DNA of 64,000 bases from Streptomyces coacervatus (GTDB lineage Bacteria; Actinomycetota; Actinomycetes; Streptomycetales; Streptomycetaceae), in contig NZ_JARHTP010000021.1 of assembly GCF_029223485.1 (NCBI RefSeq), positions 1 to 64,000 of the forward strand, given 5' to 3'. The notes below the pieces were generated by a model. It was given only the letters and a program-made list of their open reading frames with translations. It was not told the origin of the DNA and searched no databases. Both the position numbers and the translations under genes were made by a program. How positions within the stretch are numbered: the first letter of the stretch is position 1; every line of letters starts with the position of its first letter. Positions 1 through 8,233 of this stretch are shown here, piece by piece.

Positions 1-54
1 CTCCGCCGCGAAGTCCTCCAGATCACACCGGACCGCGGCCAACTCCCCACCCAT
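1..54 (-). CDS. IS701-like transposase, N-terminal end only (runs off the left edge)
   Basis: The 18 codons visible on the minus strand start at an ATG at 52-54 and read MGGELAAVRCDLEDFAAE. From memory this matches the extreme N-terminus of Streptomyces IS701-family DDE transposases, which begin with a similar acidic helix before a YLRGLLLDGRRKS segment. That segment and the catalytic residues are outside the window, so the family call rests on a short match. No strong ribosome site is visible upstream. The position beside the stress block suggests an insertion sequence bordering it. Confidence 0.5.
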   Translation of the reverse strand, partial: MGGELAAVRCDLEDFAAE

Positions 55-122
55 CACAACAGGTCAACGGAACAAGAGATCAAACGGACACGCCACCGGC
101 GAGTGAACCTGACCAGGCCCTA

Positions 123-887
123 CTAGGACTCCGGCTCCAGCTCGGCGAGCCTCGCCACCGTCTCCTCGTCCAGCTCCGACAGTGCCCGCAGCTGTTCCGG
201 CGTGACCCCGTCGGGAATCGGCACGGGCGCGGGCGTCCTGAGCGGCGGCTGCCAGCCCTCGGCGGCCGTCCAGCGCCGTACGACACGGGCGGGCGCCCCC
301 GCCACCACGGCATGGTCGGGCACCACGCCCCGGACCACGGCGCCGGCGGCCACGACCACGTTCCGCCCGATCCGCGCACCCGGCAGGATCACCGCACCGG
401 TGCCGATCCAGCAGCCCGGCCCGATCTCCACCGGCTCCATGCGCGGCCACTGCTTGCCGATGGGCTCGTGCGGATCGTCGTACGAGTGGTTCGTGGACGT
501 CACGTACACATACGGCCCGAAGTAGCAGTCGCTGCCGATGGTGACCGTCGTGTCGGCGATGACATGGCTGCCGCGGCCGAGGACGACACCGTCGCCGATC
601 CGGAGGATGGGGTCGGGGCCGAGGTCCAGGTCGGGCATCAGCCCGGCGGTGAGGGTGACCTGCTCGCCGACGATGCAGTGGGAGCCGATGTGGATCCAGG
701 GCTCGCCGAAGACCGTGCCGAGCGGGAAGGCGAGGCGGGTGTGGGGTCCCAGTGCGCCGAAGCGGAACCGTCCCGGGTACTCCGCGGAGACCGAGCCCGT
801 GCGCTGCACCCAGGCCCAGCCCGCATGGACGGCGCGCTGGGTGAGGTTCCGCCGCCAGGATGAGAACGTGTTCTTGCTCTTCGGCAC
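123..887 (-). CDS. Left-handed beta-helix (hexapeptide) acyltransferase
   Basis: Probable O-acetyltransferase of the WbbJ/maltose-acetyltransferase type, which would move an acetyl group from acetyl-CoA to a sugar or other hydroxyl. The centre and C-terminal half carry many [LIV]-G-x4 hexapeptide turns, including IGSHCIVGEQVTL, IGDGVVLGRGSHV, IGPGCWIGTGAVI and IGRNVVVAAGAVV, ending in the usual VVAGAPARVVRRW. The histidine in TSTNHSYDDP sits where the catalytic His of this fold lies. I chose GTG at 885-887 (VPKSKNTF) because a GGTGAG stretch lies just upstream; a TTG 33 bases further upstream is also open. No signal peptide. It is divergent from the nonapeptide-repeat gene, and the inverted repeat at 1015-1033 lies between them. 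Confidence 0.85.
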   Translation of the reverse strand: MPKSKNTFSSWRRNLTQRAVHAGWAWVQRTGSVSAEYPGRFRFGALGPHTRLAFPLGTVFGEPWIHIGSHCIVGEQVTLTAGLMPDLDLGPDPILRIGDGVVLGRGSHVIADTTVTIGSDCYFGPYVYVTSTNHSYDDPHEPIGKQWPRMEPVEIGPGCWIGTGAVILPGARIGRNVVVAAGAVVRGVVPDHAVVAGAPARVVRRWTAAEGWQPPLRTPAPVPIPDGVTPEQLRALSELDEETVARLAELEPES

Positions 888-1014
888 CCGCTCACCGTAC
901 TCAGCGTGAGGTGCACCCAAGAGGTCGTGGGGCTGTGATCTTCACCCCACGAGCCCCGGCGGGTCCCGACGGGTCCCGACGCATGTCGCAGGGGCACACA
1001 CCGCCGCGGTGCGG

Positions 1015-1033
1015 TTCACCCGCAACGGATGAG
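1015..1033. promoter_or_regulatory. Inverted-repeat operator candidate, copy 1
   Basis: Reads TTCACCC, five bases, GGATGAG: one mismatch from an inverted repeat in the core of the right arm. It lies 34 bases before the ATG of the nonapeptide-repeat gene and 128 bases before the divergent acyltransferase. It is one of eight related sites in the first 24 kb (see findings). That it is an operator is inferred only from recurrence and position. A lone TTCACCC half-site lies at 941-947. Confidence 0.5.
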
Positions 1034-1066
1034 GCGGTCGGGCCAGGGCCGTGGTGCGGTGGTGGG

Positions 1067-1735
1067 ATGAGCTGGTACGGCATCGTGCGACCCCCCGACC
1101 TCGTCAGACCCTTCGGCCTCGTGAAACGCGTGGCGGGGTTCGCGCTGGGGACCGCCGGCTCGGTGGCCGACCGGGTGGTCCGGACGGTGACGGCGGCCGT
1201 CGTGGACCGCCTCGACCTGGACGGACTCGCCGCCCGGATCGACGTGAACCGCATCGCCGACCGGGTGGACGTGATGCGCGTGGCGGGGCGGGTGGACGTC
1301 GACCGGATCGCCGATCAGGTGGATGTCGACCGGATCGCCGACCGGGTGGACGTGGACCGGGTCGCGGCCCGGGTGGATGTGGAGCAGGTGGCGGGGCGGG
1401 TCGACGTCGACGGCATCGCGGAGCGACTCGACCTCGACCGGATCGTTGAACGGATCGACATCGACCGGATCGCCGCGCGGCTGGATATGGACGCCGTGAT
1501 CGCCCGAGTCGATCTGGTCGAGCTCACCAGAGCCGTGCTGGAGGAGATCGACCTCGGCCGGATCGTGCGGGACACCAGCGGCGGGATGGCCGAGGAGACG
1601 GTCGACGCACTCCGGTCGCGCAGCATGCGGGCCGACCGGAGAGTGAACCGCGTCGCCGACCGGCTGCTGCACCGGTCCGGCGCGGCCCCGGCGCAGACCG
1701 ACGGCCATGGGCCGCCGCTCGGGCAGTCGCCGTGA
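1067..1735 (+). CDS. Nonapeptide-repeat protein of unknown function
   Basis: Of 222 residues, about residues 49-156 are twelve consecutive nine-residue units of the form [VIL]-D-[VIL]-D-R-[IV]-A-x-R, for example VDVDRIADR and VDVDRVAAR. The alternating hydrophobic/Asp/Arg pattern suggests a regular repeated fold or amphipathic surface, but I cannot name one. A moderately hydrophobic stretch (VKRVAGFALGTAG) near residues 19-31 could touch membrane. ATG at 1067 has GGTGGTGGG just upstream; the frame is open further 5' but without a better site. Its stop overlaps the next start as GTGA, so it is translationally coupled to the RDD protein, which has its own nine-residue repeats. Function unknown; similar genes exist beside RDD genes in Streptomyces (recollection). 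Confidence 0.8.
   Translation: MSWYGIVRPPDLVRPFGLVKRVAGFALGTAGSVADRVVRTVTAAVVDRLDLDGLAARIDVNRIADRVDVMRVAGRVDVDRIADQVDVDRIADRVDVDRVAARVDVEQVAGRVDVDGIAERLDLDRIVERIDIDRIAARLDMDAVIARVDLVELTRAVLEEIDLGRIVRDTSGGMAEETVDALRSRSMRADRRVNRVADRLLHRSGAAPAQTDGHGPPLGQSP
1211..1534 (+). repeat. Twelve 27-bp coding repeats
   Basis: Twelve in-frame 27-base units encode the nonapeptides of the preceding gene. The units share phase and amino-acid pattern but differ at many codons, so this is an old diverged array rather than a recent slippage product. Confidence 0.8.
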
Positions 1736-2454
1736 CAGGGGAGGACGACCGGTTCGCCGTGCCACGGGAGAGCGACCGGTTCGCCGTGCCACGGACGAGC
1801 GACGGGGTCGTCGAGCCGCGCGAGGGCAACCAGGTAATCGAGCCACGCGAACGCGACCGCGGCGTCGATCCACCCGAGGGCAACCAGGCCGTCGAGCCAC
1901 GCAAGGACGACCAGGGCATCGAGCCACCCGAGGGCAACCAGGCCGTCAAGCCACGCAAGGACGACCAGGCCGTCGAGCCACCCGAACGCAACCGCGGCGT
2001 CCAGCCACCCGAGGGCGACCAGGAGCAGGCCCCGGAGGTCGATGCGGCCGGCATCGTGTCGCGGTGCCTCGCGGGGCTGGTCGATGCGCTCGTGGTGGCG
2101 GGCATCGGTGTCGCCCTGCAGCTTGCGTTCGGCGGACTGCGGCTGCTCGTCACCGGGCCGCCGATGCGCATGCCCGACCTCTCCGCCTGGCTGACGGGTG
2201 TGCTCGGCTGGGCCATCGCCGTGCTCTACCTCGCCGTGAGCTGGGCCTCGACCGGCGGCACCGTCGGTGACTGGCTGTTGGGGCTGCAGGTCACCGGCCG
2301 CGCCGGGCGGCTGCTCGGTGTCCCCCGCGCACTGCTGCGGTCCGTGCTGTGCGTCGCGTTCCCGGTGGGCCTGTTCTGGATTCCCTTCAGCCGGCGCCAC
2401 GCATCGGTCCAGGACGTCGTGACGGCCAGCTGGGTGCGGTATCACCGGTTCTGA
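1732..2454 (+). CDS. RDD-family membrane protein with repeat N-terminus
   Basis: 240 residues. Residues 4-93 form ten nine-residue units (EDDRFAVPR, EGNQAVEPR, KDDQAVEPP and similar), then a degenerate eleventh: a charged, Pro-ending, cytoplasmic-looking tail. Residues 105-240 are an RDD domain: SRCLAGLVDALVV with the first Arg and Asp, a second helix near LGWAIAVLYLAVSW, the T..D.LLGLQV loop, and a final helix followed by SVQDVVTASWVRY. RDD proteins are small integral membrane proteins, some linked to transport, most without known function. GTG 1732 overlaps the preceding stop (GTGA). It converges on the MFS gene with a 14-base gap. Confidence 0.85.
   Translation: MTGEDDRFAVPRESDRFAVPRTSDGVVEPREGNQVIEPRERDRGVDPPEGNQAVEPRKDDQGIEPPEGNQAVKPRKDDQAVEPPERNRGVQPPEGDQEQAPEVDAAGIVSRCLAGLVDALVVAGIGVALQLAFGGLRLLVTGPPMRMPDLSAWLTGVLGWAIAVLYLAVSWASTGGTVGDWLLGLQVTGRAGRLLGVPRALLRSVLCVAFPVGLFWIPFSRRHASVQDVVTASWVRYHRF
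1741..2010 (+). repeat. Ten 27-bp coding repeats in the RDD gene
   Basis: Ten units of nine codons, consensus roughly E-x-[ND]-[QR]-x-[VI]-[EQ]-P-[PR]. Units with EGNQ and KDDQ alternate, hinting at an 18-residue super-repeat. The array has the same 27-bp period as the neighbouring gene but a different residue pattern. Confidence 0.8.
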
Positions 2455-2468
2455 CGTGCGCTCACCGG

Positions 2469-3887
2469 TCAGTTCTCCGCAGGGGCGGTCACGCCCTTCC
2501 CCCGCGGCAGCAGGGCCGCGGTGCCGAGGCCGCCGAGACCGATGACGCCCAGGACGATCATCGCGGTGGCGTACGCGCCGAAGGCGGGGTCGGCGACCAG
2601 GATGGTGCCGGCGACCGCCGTGCCGACCGAGGAGCCGAGGTTGGACACGCTGCGGGACAGACCGGAGATCTCGCCCTGCCGGCCCTCCCCGAAGCTCGAC
2701 TGCACCACGTTGACCGACGGCGTCAGCATCACCCCGAGCCCCAGGCCGATCAGCAGCAGTCCGGGCGTGAACGCCCAGGCGCTGGACGCGTCCTCGGCCA
2801 TGGCGACGAGCACCCCGATGCCGCAGACCGTCACGGCGAACCCGGCCATGACGAGGGTGCGTTGCTCCCGCCGCCTGGCGAAACGCTCTGCGCCGAGCGA
2901 GGACGCGAGCAGACCCAGCGTGGCGGCCGTGAAGACGACTCCGGTGCGTACGGCGTCGTAGTGGCGCACGACCTGCAGATAGGCGGCCACCGTGAACGAG
3001 ACACCCATCAGGATCAGCCATTGGATGTGCTGGGTGACCAGGCCGAGGTTGGAGGTGCGGTTGCGGAACAGGCTCAGGGAGAGCAGCGGTTCGTAGCCGG
3101 TACGCTCCCTCACCCGCGACCGGCGCAGGAACCAGGCCAGCACGAGCACGCCGGCCAGCAGCAGACCGGCCGCCAGCCAGCCGTTGTCGTCGGTGGCCAG
3201 GATGCCCATGACCAGCAGCACGAGACCGGCGGCCGACAGAACCGCCCCGCCGGTGTCGAAGTCCCGCCCGGGATCCGGCGGCAGTGGGTCCTCGACCCGG
3301 CGGCTCAGCACGATGATCACGACGACCACCAGCGCCTGGAAGACGAACGCCGCCCGCCAGCCGAGCAGCGAGGTGATGAGCCCGCCGATCAGCGGCCCTG
3401 CGGCGGCGCCGATGCCGCCCAGCGCCATGACGGCGCCGAACGCGCGGGCGCGCGAGGTGACGTCGGTGAACAGCAGCGTGGTGAGGATGTAGACCGGCGG
3501 GATGAGCAGGGCCGTACCGATGCCTTCGAGGATCGAGTAGCCGAGGATGAGCACGCCGAGGCCCGGGGCCGCCGCGCAGAGCAGGGCGCCGGCGCCGTAC
3601 ACGACGAGCCCGGCCACCAGGCACCGCTTGCGGCCGTGGCGGTCGGTGAGCTTGCCGCCGGGGATCATCAGGGCCGCCATGACGAGCAGGAACGACGTGA
3701 TCGCGATCTGCACGCCCTGGACGGTGGTGTGCAGATCCTTGCTGATGTCGGTGATCATCACGTTCATGTTGGAGCCGGCGAAGCTGCAGACGAACTGCGC
3801 CAGGGCGAGCGGGGCGAGGATCCGTCGCGCACTGCTCCGCGGCGGGCCCGGACGGCCCGCGGAGATGGGGCTGGACGGCATGGCCAT
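2469..3887 (-). CDS. MFS drug exporter, DHA2 (14-helix) type
   Basis: 472 residues with a chain of hydrophobic segments consistent with 14 helices. A motif-A-like loop (GGKLTDRHGRKRC) lies between helices 2 and 3, and a motif-C-like segment (GGIGAAAGPLIGGLI) marks antiporters of the EmrB/QacA group. It would export a small hydrophobic compound using the proton gradient; the substrate cannot be read from sequence. I chose the ATG at 3885-3887 (MAMPSSPIS) because GGGAG lies upstream; the open frame extends 29 codons further 5' without a ribosome site. It is divergent from the DUF7144 operon and shares its intergenic region, including the inverted repeat at 3980-3998. Confidence 0.88.
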   Translation of the reverse strand: MAMPSSPISAGRPGPPRSSARRILAPLALAQFVCSFAGSNMNVMITDISKDLHTTVQGVQIAITSFLLVMAALMIPGGKLTDRHGRKRCLVAGLVVYGAGALLCAAAPGLGVLILGYSILEGIGTALLIPPVYILTTLLFTDVTSRARAFGAVMALGGIGAAAGPLIGGLITSLLGWRAAFVFQALVVVVIIVLSRRVEDPLPPDPGRDFDTGGAVLSAAGLVLLVMGILATDDNGWLAAGLLLAGVLVLAWFLRRSRVRERTGYEPLLSLSLFRNRTSNLGLVTQHIQWLILMGVSFTVAAYLQVVRHYDAVRTGVVFTAATLGLLASSLGAERFARRREQRTLVMAGFAVTVCGIGVLVAMAEDASSAWAFTPGLLLIGLGLGVMLTPSVNVVQSSFGEGRQGEISGLSRSVSNLGSSVGTAVAGTILVADPAFGAYATAMIVLGVIGLGGLGTAALLPRGKGVTAPAEN

Positions 3888-3979
3888 GGCTGCTCCCGGG
3901 CGTTGGGCCTGAGCACCCGGAACGTCCGCCCCCGAGCGCTCGAAACCCGGCCATGGTCGATGGCCGCCGATCATCCGTC

Positions 3980-3998
3980 ATCACCCTTGTGAGGTGAC
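3980..3998. promoter_or_regulatory. Inverted-repeat operator candidate, copy 2
   Basis: Reads ATCACCC, TTGTG, AGGTGAC. It lies 78 bases before the DUF7144 start, so it would control the whole DUF7144-PPK2-ATPase-SulP operon, and 92 bases before the MFS start. Same spacing of arms as the copies at 1015, 14268, 15715, 20442, 22229 and 23168. Confidence 0.55.
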
Positions 3999-4076
3999 GT
4001 CCGGGGCTTGGGCGCAGAGTAGAAGTGTGGACAAAGGGCCGCGACCTGCGGCCGTCCCGAAGACGGAGGCCCTCCC

Positions 4077-4496
4077 ATGGCCACCACGACCACGAAGCAC
4101 CATCGCTCGGAAGGCGTCCGGGCGGCAGCCGGCGGGCTGACGGCCTTCGCCTGCGTGATGCTGATCATGTGCGGAATCCTCGACATCTTCCGCGGCATCA
4201 TGGCCATCGCGGACGACGAGGTCTTCATCAACACCCGCAACTACGTGTTCAAGTTCGACCTGACCAGCTGGGGCTGGATCCATCTGGGCCTCGGGGCGGT
4301 CGCGGTGGCCGTCGGCATCGGCCTGGCCATGAGGACGACCTGGGCCCGGGTGATGGGCGTGGGCATCGCGGCGCTGCTGATCATCGCCAACTTCCTGTCC
4401 ATCCCCTACTACCCGTTCTGGTCACTCTCCCTGATCGCGCTCTACGCCTTCATCATCTGGGGCCTGTGCGTGGTGGAACCCGATACGGAGTACTGA
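4077..4496 (+). CDS. DUF7144-family four-helix membrane protein
   Basis: 139 residues with four membrane helices at about 19-40, 64-82, 91-107 and 113-131. The WGWIHLGLG and TTWARVMG segments and the FLSIPYYPFWSLSLIALYAFIIWGL end are typical of this actinobacterial family of unknown function. GGAGG lies shortly before the ATG. First gene of a tight operon: 18 bases separate it from the PPK2 gene. A second, frameshifted member lies at 20516-20978. I infer a role with the membrane energy or ion functions of the operon, but no activity is known to me. Confidence 0.8.
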   Translation: MATTTTKHHRSEGVRAAAGGLTAFACVMLIMCGILDIFRGIMAIADDEVFINTRNYVFKFDLTSWGWIHLGLGAVAVAVGIGLAMRTTWARVMGVGIAALLIIANFLSIPYYPFWSLSLIALYAFIIWGLCVVEPDTEY

Positions 4497-4514
4497 GATC
4501 CGGAGGCGACACGC

Positions 4515-5483
4515 ATGGCGGACGAACGAGCCGAGCGGATCGCCGAGTTCATCGCACCTCTGCGGGTGCGGCCGGGGTCGAAGGTGGACCTGTCCACCGA
4601 CTTCGACCCCGGCTACAAGGCGGGCATCGCCGGCAAGAAGGACGGCCGGGAACTGCTGAAGACCGGAGTCGAGCTGCTGGCCGACTACCAGCGGCGGCTG
4701 GCGGCCGAGGGCAGATACGGGGTGCTGATGTGCCTGCAGGCCCTGGACGCCGGCGGCAAGGACGGCACGATCCGGCACGTGATGAGCGGGGTGAACCCGC
4801 AGGGCGTCCATGTGTCGAACTTCAAGGTGCCCTCCAGCGAGGAACTCGACCACGACTACCTCTGGCGCTACGCATGCCGACTGCCCCGGCGGGGCGAGAT
4901 CGGCATCTTCAACCGCTCGCACTACGAGGAGGTCCTGGTGGTGCGGGTGCACCCCGAGCTCCTGGACCGGCAGCGGCTGCCGGACAAGGCGAAGCGCAAG
5001 GGCGTGTGGCGGCGGCGCTACCGGGAGATCAACGACTGGGAGCGCTATCTGTACGACAACGGCTTCCGGATGGTGAAGCTGTTCCTGAACCTCTCCAAGG
5101 AGGAGCAGCGCACCCGCTTCCTCAAACGGATCGACGTACCCGAACGCAACTGGAAGTTCTCCGCGGCGGACGCCCGTGAGCGCTCCTGGTGGGACGACTA
5201 CCAGGACGCGTTCTCCCGCCTGCTCTCCGCCACCAGCACCCGGTGGGCGCCGTGGTACGTGATCCCGGCGGACCACAAGTGGTTTGCGCGCATCTCCGCG
5301 GGCGCGGTGCTCGCCCACACCCTGATGGACATCGACCCCCAGTATCCGGAGGTCGGCGAGAAGGCCCGGCACGAACTGTTCGTGGCGAAGGAGGAGTTGG
5401 TCGCCTCGGCACCGCCCGGTGCGCCGGCCGACCCGTACAAGGCGAAGGCCGAGGCCGACAAGAAACGGAGGAAGGGACGATGA
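4515..5483 (+). CDS. ppk2: Polyphosphate kinase 2 (PPK2 family)
   Basis: 322 residues. PPK2 enzymes transfer phosphate between polyphosphate and nucleotides, usually making ATP or GTP from polyphosphate and a lower nucleotide. The Walker A variant DAGGKDGT is at residues 78-85, the partner segment GIFNRSHYEEVLVVRVHP near 130-146, and the lid-like RLPDKAKRKGVWRRRYREIN follows. Length and order fit single-domain PPK2, possibly the AMP/ADP-phosphorylating class, which I cannot assign firmly. Its TGA overlaps the next ATG (ATGA), so it is coupled to the cation ATPase: polyphosphate-derived nucleotide beside an ATP-driven pump is a sensible energy-stress pairing (inference). Confidence 0.9.
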   Translation: MADERAERIAEFIAPLRVRPGSKVDLSTDFDPGYKAGIAGKKDGRELLKTGVELLADYQRRLAAEGRYGVLMCLQALDAGGKDGTIRHVMSGVNPQGVHVSNFKVPSSEELDHDYLWRYACRLPRRGEIGIFNRSHYEEVLVVRVHPELLDRQRLPDKAKRKGVWRRRYREINDWERYLYDNGFRMVKLFLNLSKEEQRTRFLKRIDVPERNWKFSAADARERSWWDDYQDAFSRLLSATSTRWAPWYVIPADHKWFARISAGAVLAHTLMDIDPQYPEVGEKARHELFVAKEELVASAPPGAPADPYKAKAEADKKRRKGR

Positions 5484-8206
5484 CCGCACCGGCCGACCCG
5501 GTCTCCTCGCAGCCGGCCACGCCCTGGTACGCGCAGCCGCCCGACACGGTGGCGAAGGCCCTCGGCGTCGACCCGGCCACCGGTCTGACCACCGCGCAGG
5601 CGGCCGAGCGGCTGAGCCGGGACGGTCCGAACGCGCTCCCCGAGGAGCAGCCGAGGCCGACCCTGCTCCGGGTGCTCGACCAGTACCGCAGCTACATGCA
5701 GATCATCCTGGTCGCCGCCGCGATCGTGTCGCTGCTCATCCAGGAGTGGGCCACCGCGGTGCTGCTGCTCGTCCTGACCGTGATCAACGCGGCCATCGGC
5801 ATGCGTCAGGAGGGCAAGGCGGAGAGCGCCGTGAACGCCCTCAAGTCGATGATGAAGGCGACCGCGCGGGTACGGCGGGACGGCACGGAGAGGGAGATCC
5901 CCGCGGAGGAGGTCGTCGTCGGGGACGTCGTACTGATCACCGCCGGGGACGACGTGCCCGCCGACGGGCGGCTCGTCACCGCGAGCGCCCTGCAGATCGA
6001 CGAGTCGGCGCTGACCGGCGAGAGCACGCCCGCCGCGAAGGAGAACGGGACGCTGCGGGGCGAGGGGCTGGGGCCCGGGGACCGTACGAACACGGCGTTC
6101 ATGAACACGCCGGTCACCCACGGCAGCGGCACCATGATCGTCACCGGGACGGGCTCCGGCACCGAACTGGGCAAGATCTCCGGGATGTTGTCGGCCACCG
6201 AACGCGAGGCATCGCCGCTGACCAGGGAGTTGGACCGGCTGACGCTGTGGATCGCGGGGGCGGCCGGGCTGACGATGATCGTGATGTTCGTGCTGGGTCG
6301 CAGCCGCGGCGAGGCATGGGACGCGCTGTTCGTGAGCGCGGTGTCGCTGGCGATCGCGGCCGTCCCCGAGGCGCTGCCGACGGTGACCCAGACGATCCTG
6401 TCGCTCGGCGGCCTCGACCTGGCCCGGCGCCACGCGATCGTGAAGGACCTGCCGTCGGTGGAGACGCTGGGCTTCACCTCGGCGATCAACTCCGACAAGA
6501 CCGGCACGCTGACGCTGAACCAGATGACCGCCGTGGAGGTCGTGGACGCCTTCGACCGCTACACCGTCTCGGGCACCGGCTACGGCCTCGAAGGCCGGGT
6601 CCATCATGCGGCCGGGCGCTCGTCGGACATCGAGGACGCGATCCTGCCGTACCTGGTGGCGAGCGACGCGAGGCTGGTGGACGGCCGGGTGGTGGGCGAC
6701 CCCACCGAGGGCGCGCTGCTGGTGCTCGGCCACAAGGCGGGCCTCGACGTCGAGGCGACCCGCGAACGCTACCCGCGGCTCGCCACCCTGCCCTTCGACC
6801 CCTCGTACAAGCTGATGGCCACCTTCAACGCGGCCACCGATGCACGCGGCCGGGAGGTCGTCCGCTGCTTCGTGAAGGGTGCGGCGCCCGCTGTGATGGG
6901 GCGCGCGGCAACAGCCCTCTCGGAGGGTACGGCGATCCCCTGGGACGCCGATCTCGACAAACGGGCGCACGAGCAGATGGAGCGCATGGAGCGGGAGGGC
7001 CGCCGGGTGATGGCCGCCGCCACCCGTGACCTCGACCCGGGCGACTTCACGGCCGACGACGATCTGCTCGCACAGGTCACCGGGCTGCAGATGACGAGCC
7101 TGGTCGGCATGGAGGACCCGCCGCGCGAGGAGTCCCGGCGGGCGGTGGAGGGCGCCCGGACGGCCAACATCCGGGTGCGGATGGTGACCGGCGACGACGT
7201 CGTCACCGGTGCCGCGATCGCCGAACAGGTGGGCATCGAGGGGGAGGCGATCCTCGGCTCGGACTTCGCCGCCCTGCCGGAGGCGGAGCGGCTGGAGCGC
7301 ATCGACGGCATCGGCGTGATCGGCCGGGTCGCCCCCGAGCACAAGGTGCTGCTCGCCGATACGCTGAAGGCGAAGGGCGAGGTGGTGGCGATGACCGGCG
7401 ACGGGGTCAACGACGCCCCCGCCATCAAGGCGGCGGACATCGGCATCGCCATGGGCTCCGGCACAGAGGTGGCCAAGAACGCCGGCCGGCTGATCCTGTC
7501 CGACGACAACTTCGCCACGATCGTCTTCGCGGTCGAACAGGGCCGCAAGATCTACGACAACCTCACCAAGTACATCCGCTTCGTCCTGGTGCTCCTGGTC
7601 GTGTTCGTGCTGACCTTCCTCGGCGCGGCCCTGTTCGACATCGCGGACGGCGAGCCGTTCTCGCCGGCCCAGGTGCTGTGGATCCACTTCTTCGTCAACG
7701 CGGCCTTCGGCTTCGCCCTCGGCTTCGACCGGGTCAGTCCGGGGCTCATGACACGGCGTCCGCGACCGCGCGGCGAGCCGGTCATGACGGCGGGTCTGAT
7801 GGTGACGGTGGGGCTCGCCGGACTGGCGATCACGATCGGTCTGCTGTCGATGATCAAGCTGGGCGAGTCGCGCTTCGACAGCGCCGCCGTCGGCAACTCG
7901 ATCGCGTTCACGTCGTTCGCGCTCTGCCTGATCGTGGCGGCCCTGGAGTGCCGGAGCGAGACCGGGACGGTGCTGACGACGTCGACGTTCGACAGCAGGC
8001 AGATGAACCGGGCGGTGTTCGGCGAGTTCGCCCTCGCCGTACTGGCGACCCAGACGGACGTCTTCAACCGGTTGCTCGGCACGACTCCCCTGACCGTGGG
8101 CCAGTTCGGGTGGGCGCTGCTGCCGGCGCTGGCCCTGCTCGGGCTGTGGGAGGCCGGCAAGGCCGTGGCCCGACGACGGCGGCCGGTGCCCGTCCCGGAC
8201 GGCTGA
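5480..8206 (+). CDS. P-type cation-transporting ATPase (Ca2+-ATPase-like, P2)
   Basis: 908 residues. It has an N-terminal cation-ATPase domain (QPPDTVAKALGVDP), an actuator with TGES (LTGEST), the phosphorylation motif DKTGTLT with Asp339, and the hinge TGDGVNDAP at 639-647. The C-terminal helices are of the P2 type. The membrane motif before the phosphorylation domain is VPEALP rather than the usual PEGLP, and INSD replaces the usual CSD before the catalytic Asp, so ion specificity may differ from classic calcium pumps. Mycobacterium tuberculosis CtpF, a DosR-regulated relative, is a useful comparison (recollection). Its ATG overlaps the PPK2 stop; the SulP gene follows 27 bases downstream. 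Confidence 0.9.
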   Translation: MTAPADPVSSQPATPWYAQPPDTVAKALGVDPATGLTTAQAAERLSRDGPNALPEEQPRPTLLRVLDQYRSYMQIILVAAAIVSLLIQEWATAVLLLVLTVINAAIGMRQEGKAESAVNALKSMMKATARVRRDGTEREIPAEEVVVGDVVLITAGDDVPADGRLVTASALQIDESALTGESTPAAKENGTLRGEGLGPGDRTNTAFMNTPVTHGSGTMIVTGTGSGTELGKISGMLSATEREASPLTRELDRLTLWIAGAAGLTMIVMFVLGRSRGEAWDALFVSAVSLAIAAVPEALPTVTQTILSLGGLDLARRHAIVKDLPSVETLGFTSAINSDKTGTLTLNQMTAVEVVDAFDRYTVSGTGYGLEGRVHHAAGRSSDIEDAILPYLVASDARLVDGRVVGDPTEGALLVLGHKAGLDVEATRERYPRLATLPFDPSYKLMATFNAATDARGREVVRCFVKGAAPAVMGRAATALSEGTAIPWDADLDKRAHEQMERMEREGRRVMAAATRDLDPGDFTADDDLLAQVTGLQMTSLVGMEDPPREESRRAVEGARTANIRVRMVTGDDVVTGAAIAEQVGIEGEAILGSDFAALPEAERLERIDGIGVIGRVAPEHKVLLADTLKAKGEVVAMTGDGVNDAPAIKAADIGIAMGSGTEVAKNAGRLILSDDNFATIVFAVEQGRKIYDNLTKYIRFVLVLLVVFVLTFLGAALFDIADGEPFSPAQVLWIHFFVNAAFGFALGFDRVSPGLMTRRPRPRGEPVMTAGLMVTVGLAGLAITIGLLSMIKLGESRFDSAAVGNSIAFTSFALCLIVAALECRSETGTVLTTSTFDSRQMNRAVFGEFALAVLATQTDVFNRLLGTTPLTVGQFGWALLPALALLGLWEAGKAVARRRRPVPVPDG

Positions 8207-8233
8207 GCAGCCGAAGTCGCCGTGGAGGACCCG

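Noticed and set aside
941..952. Extra TTCACCC half-site near the acyltransferase
   Set aside because: The right arm does not match GGGTGAA, so I did not count it among the inverted repeats.
1315..3984. 889-residue minus-strand open frame across the repeat genes and MFS gene
   Set aside because: It is antisense to the nonapeptide/RDD genes and out of frame with the MFS gene. Composition is Arg/Pro/Ala-rich nonsense typical of high-G+C shadow frames.
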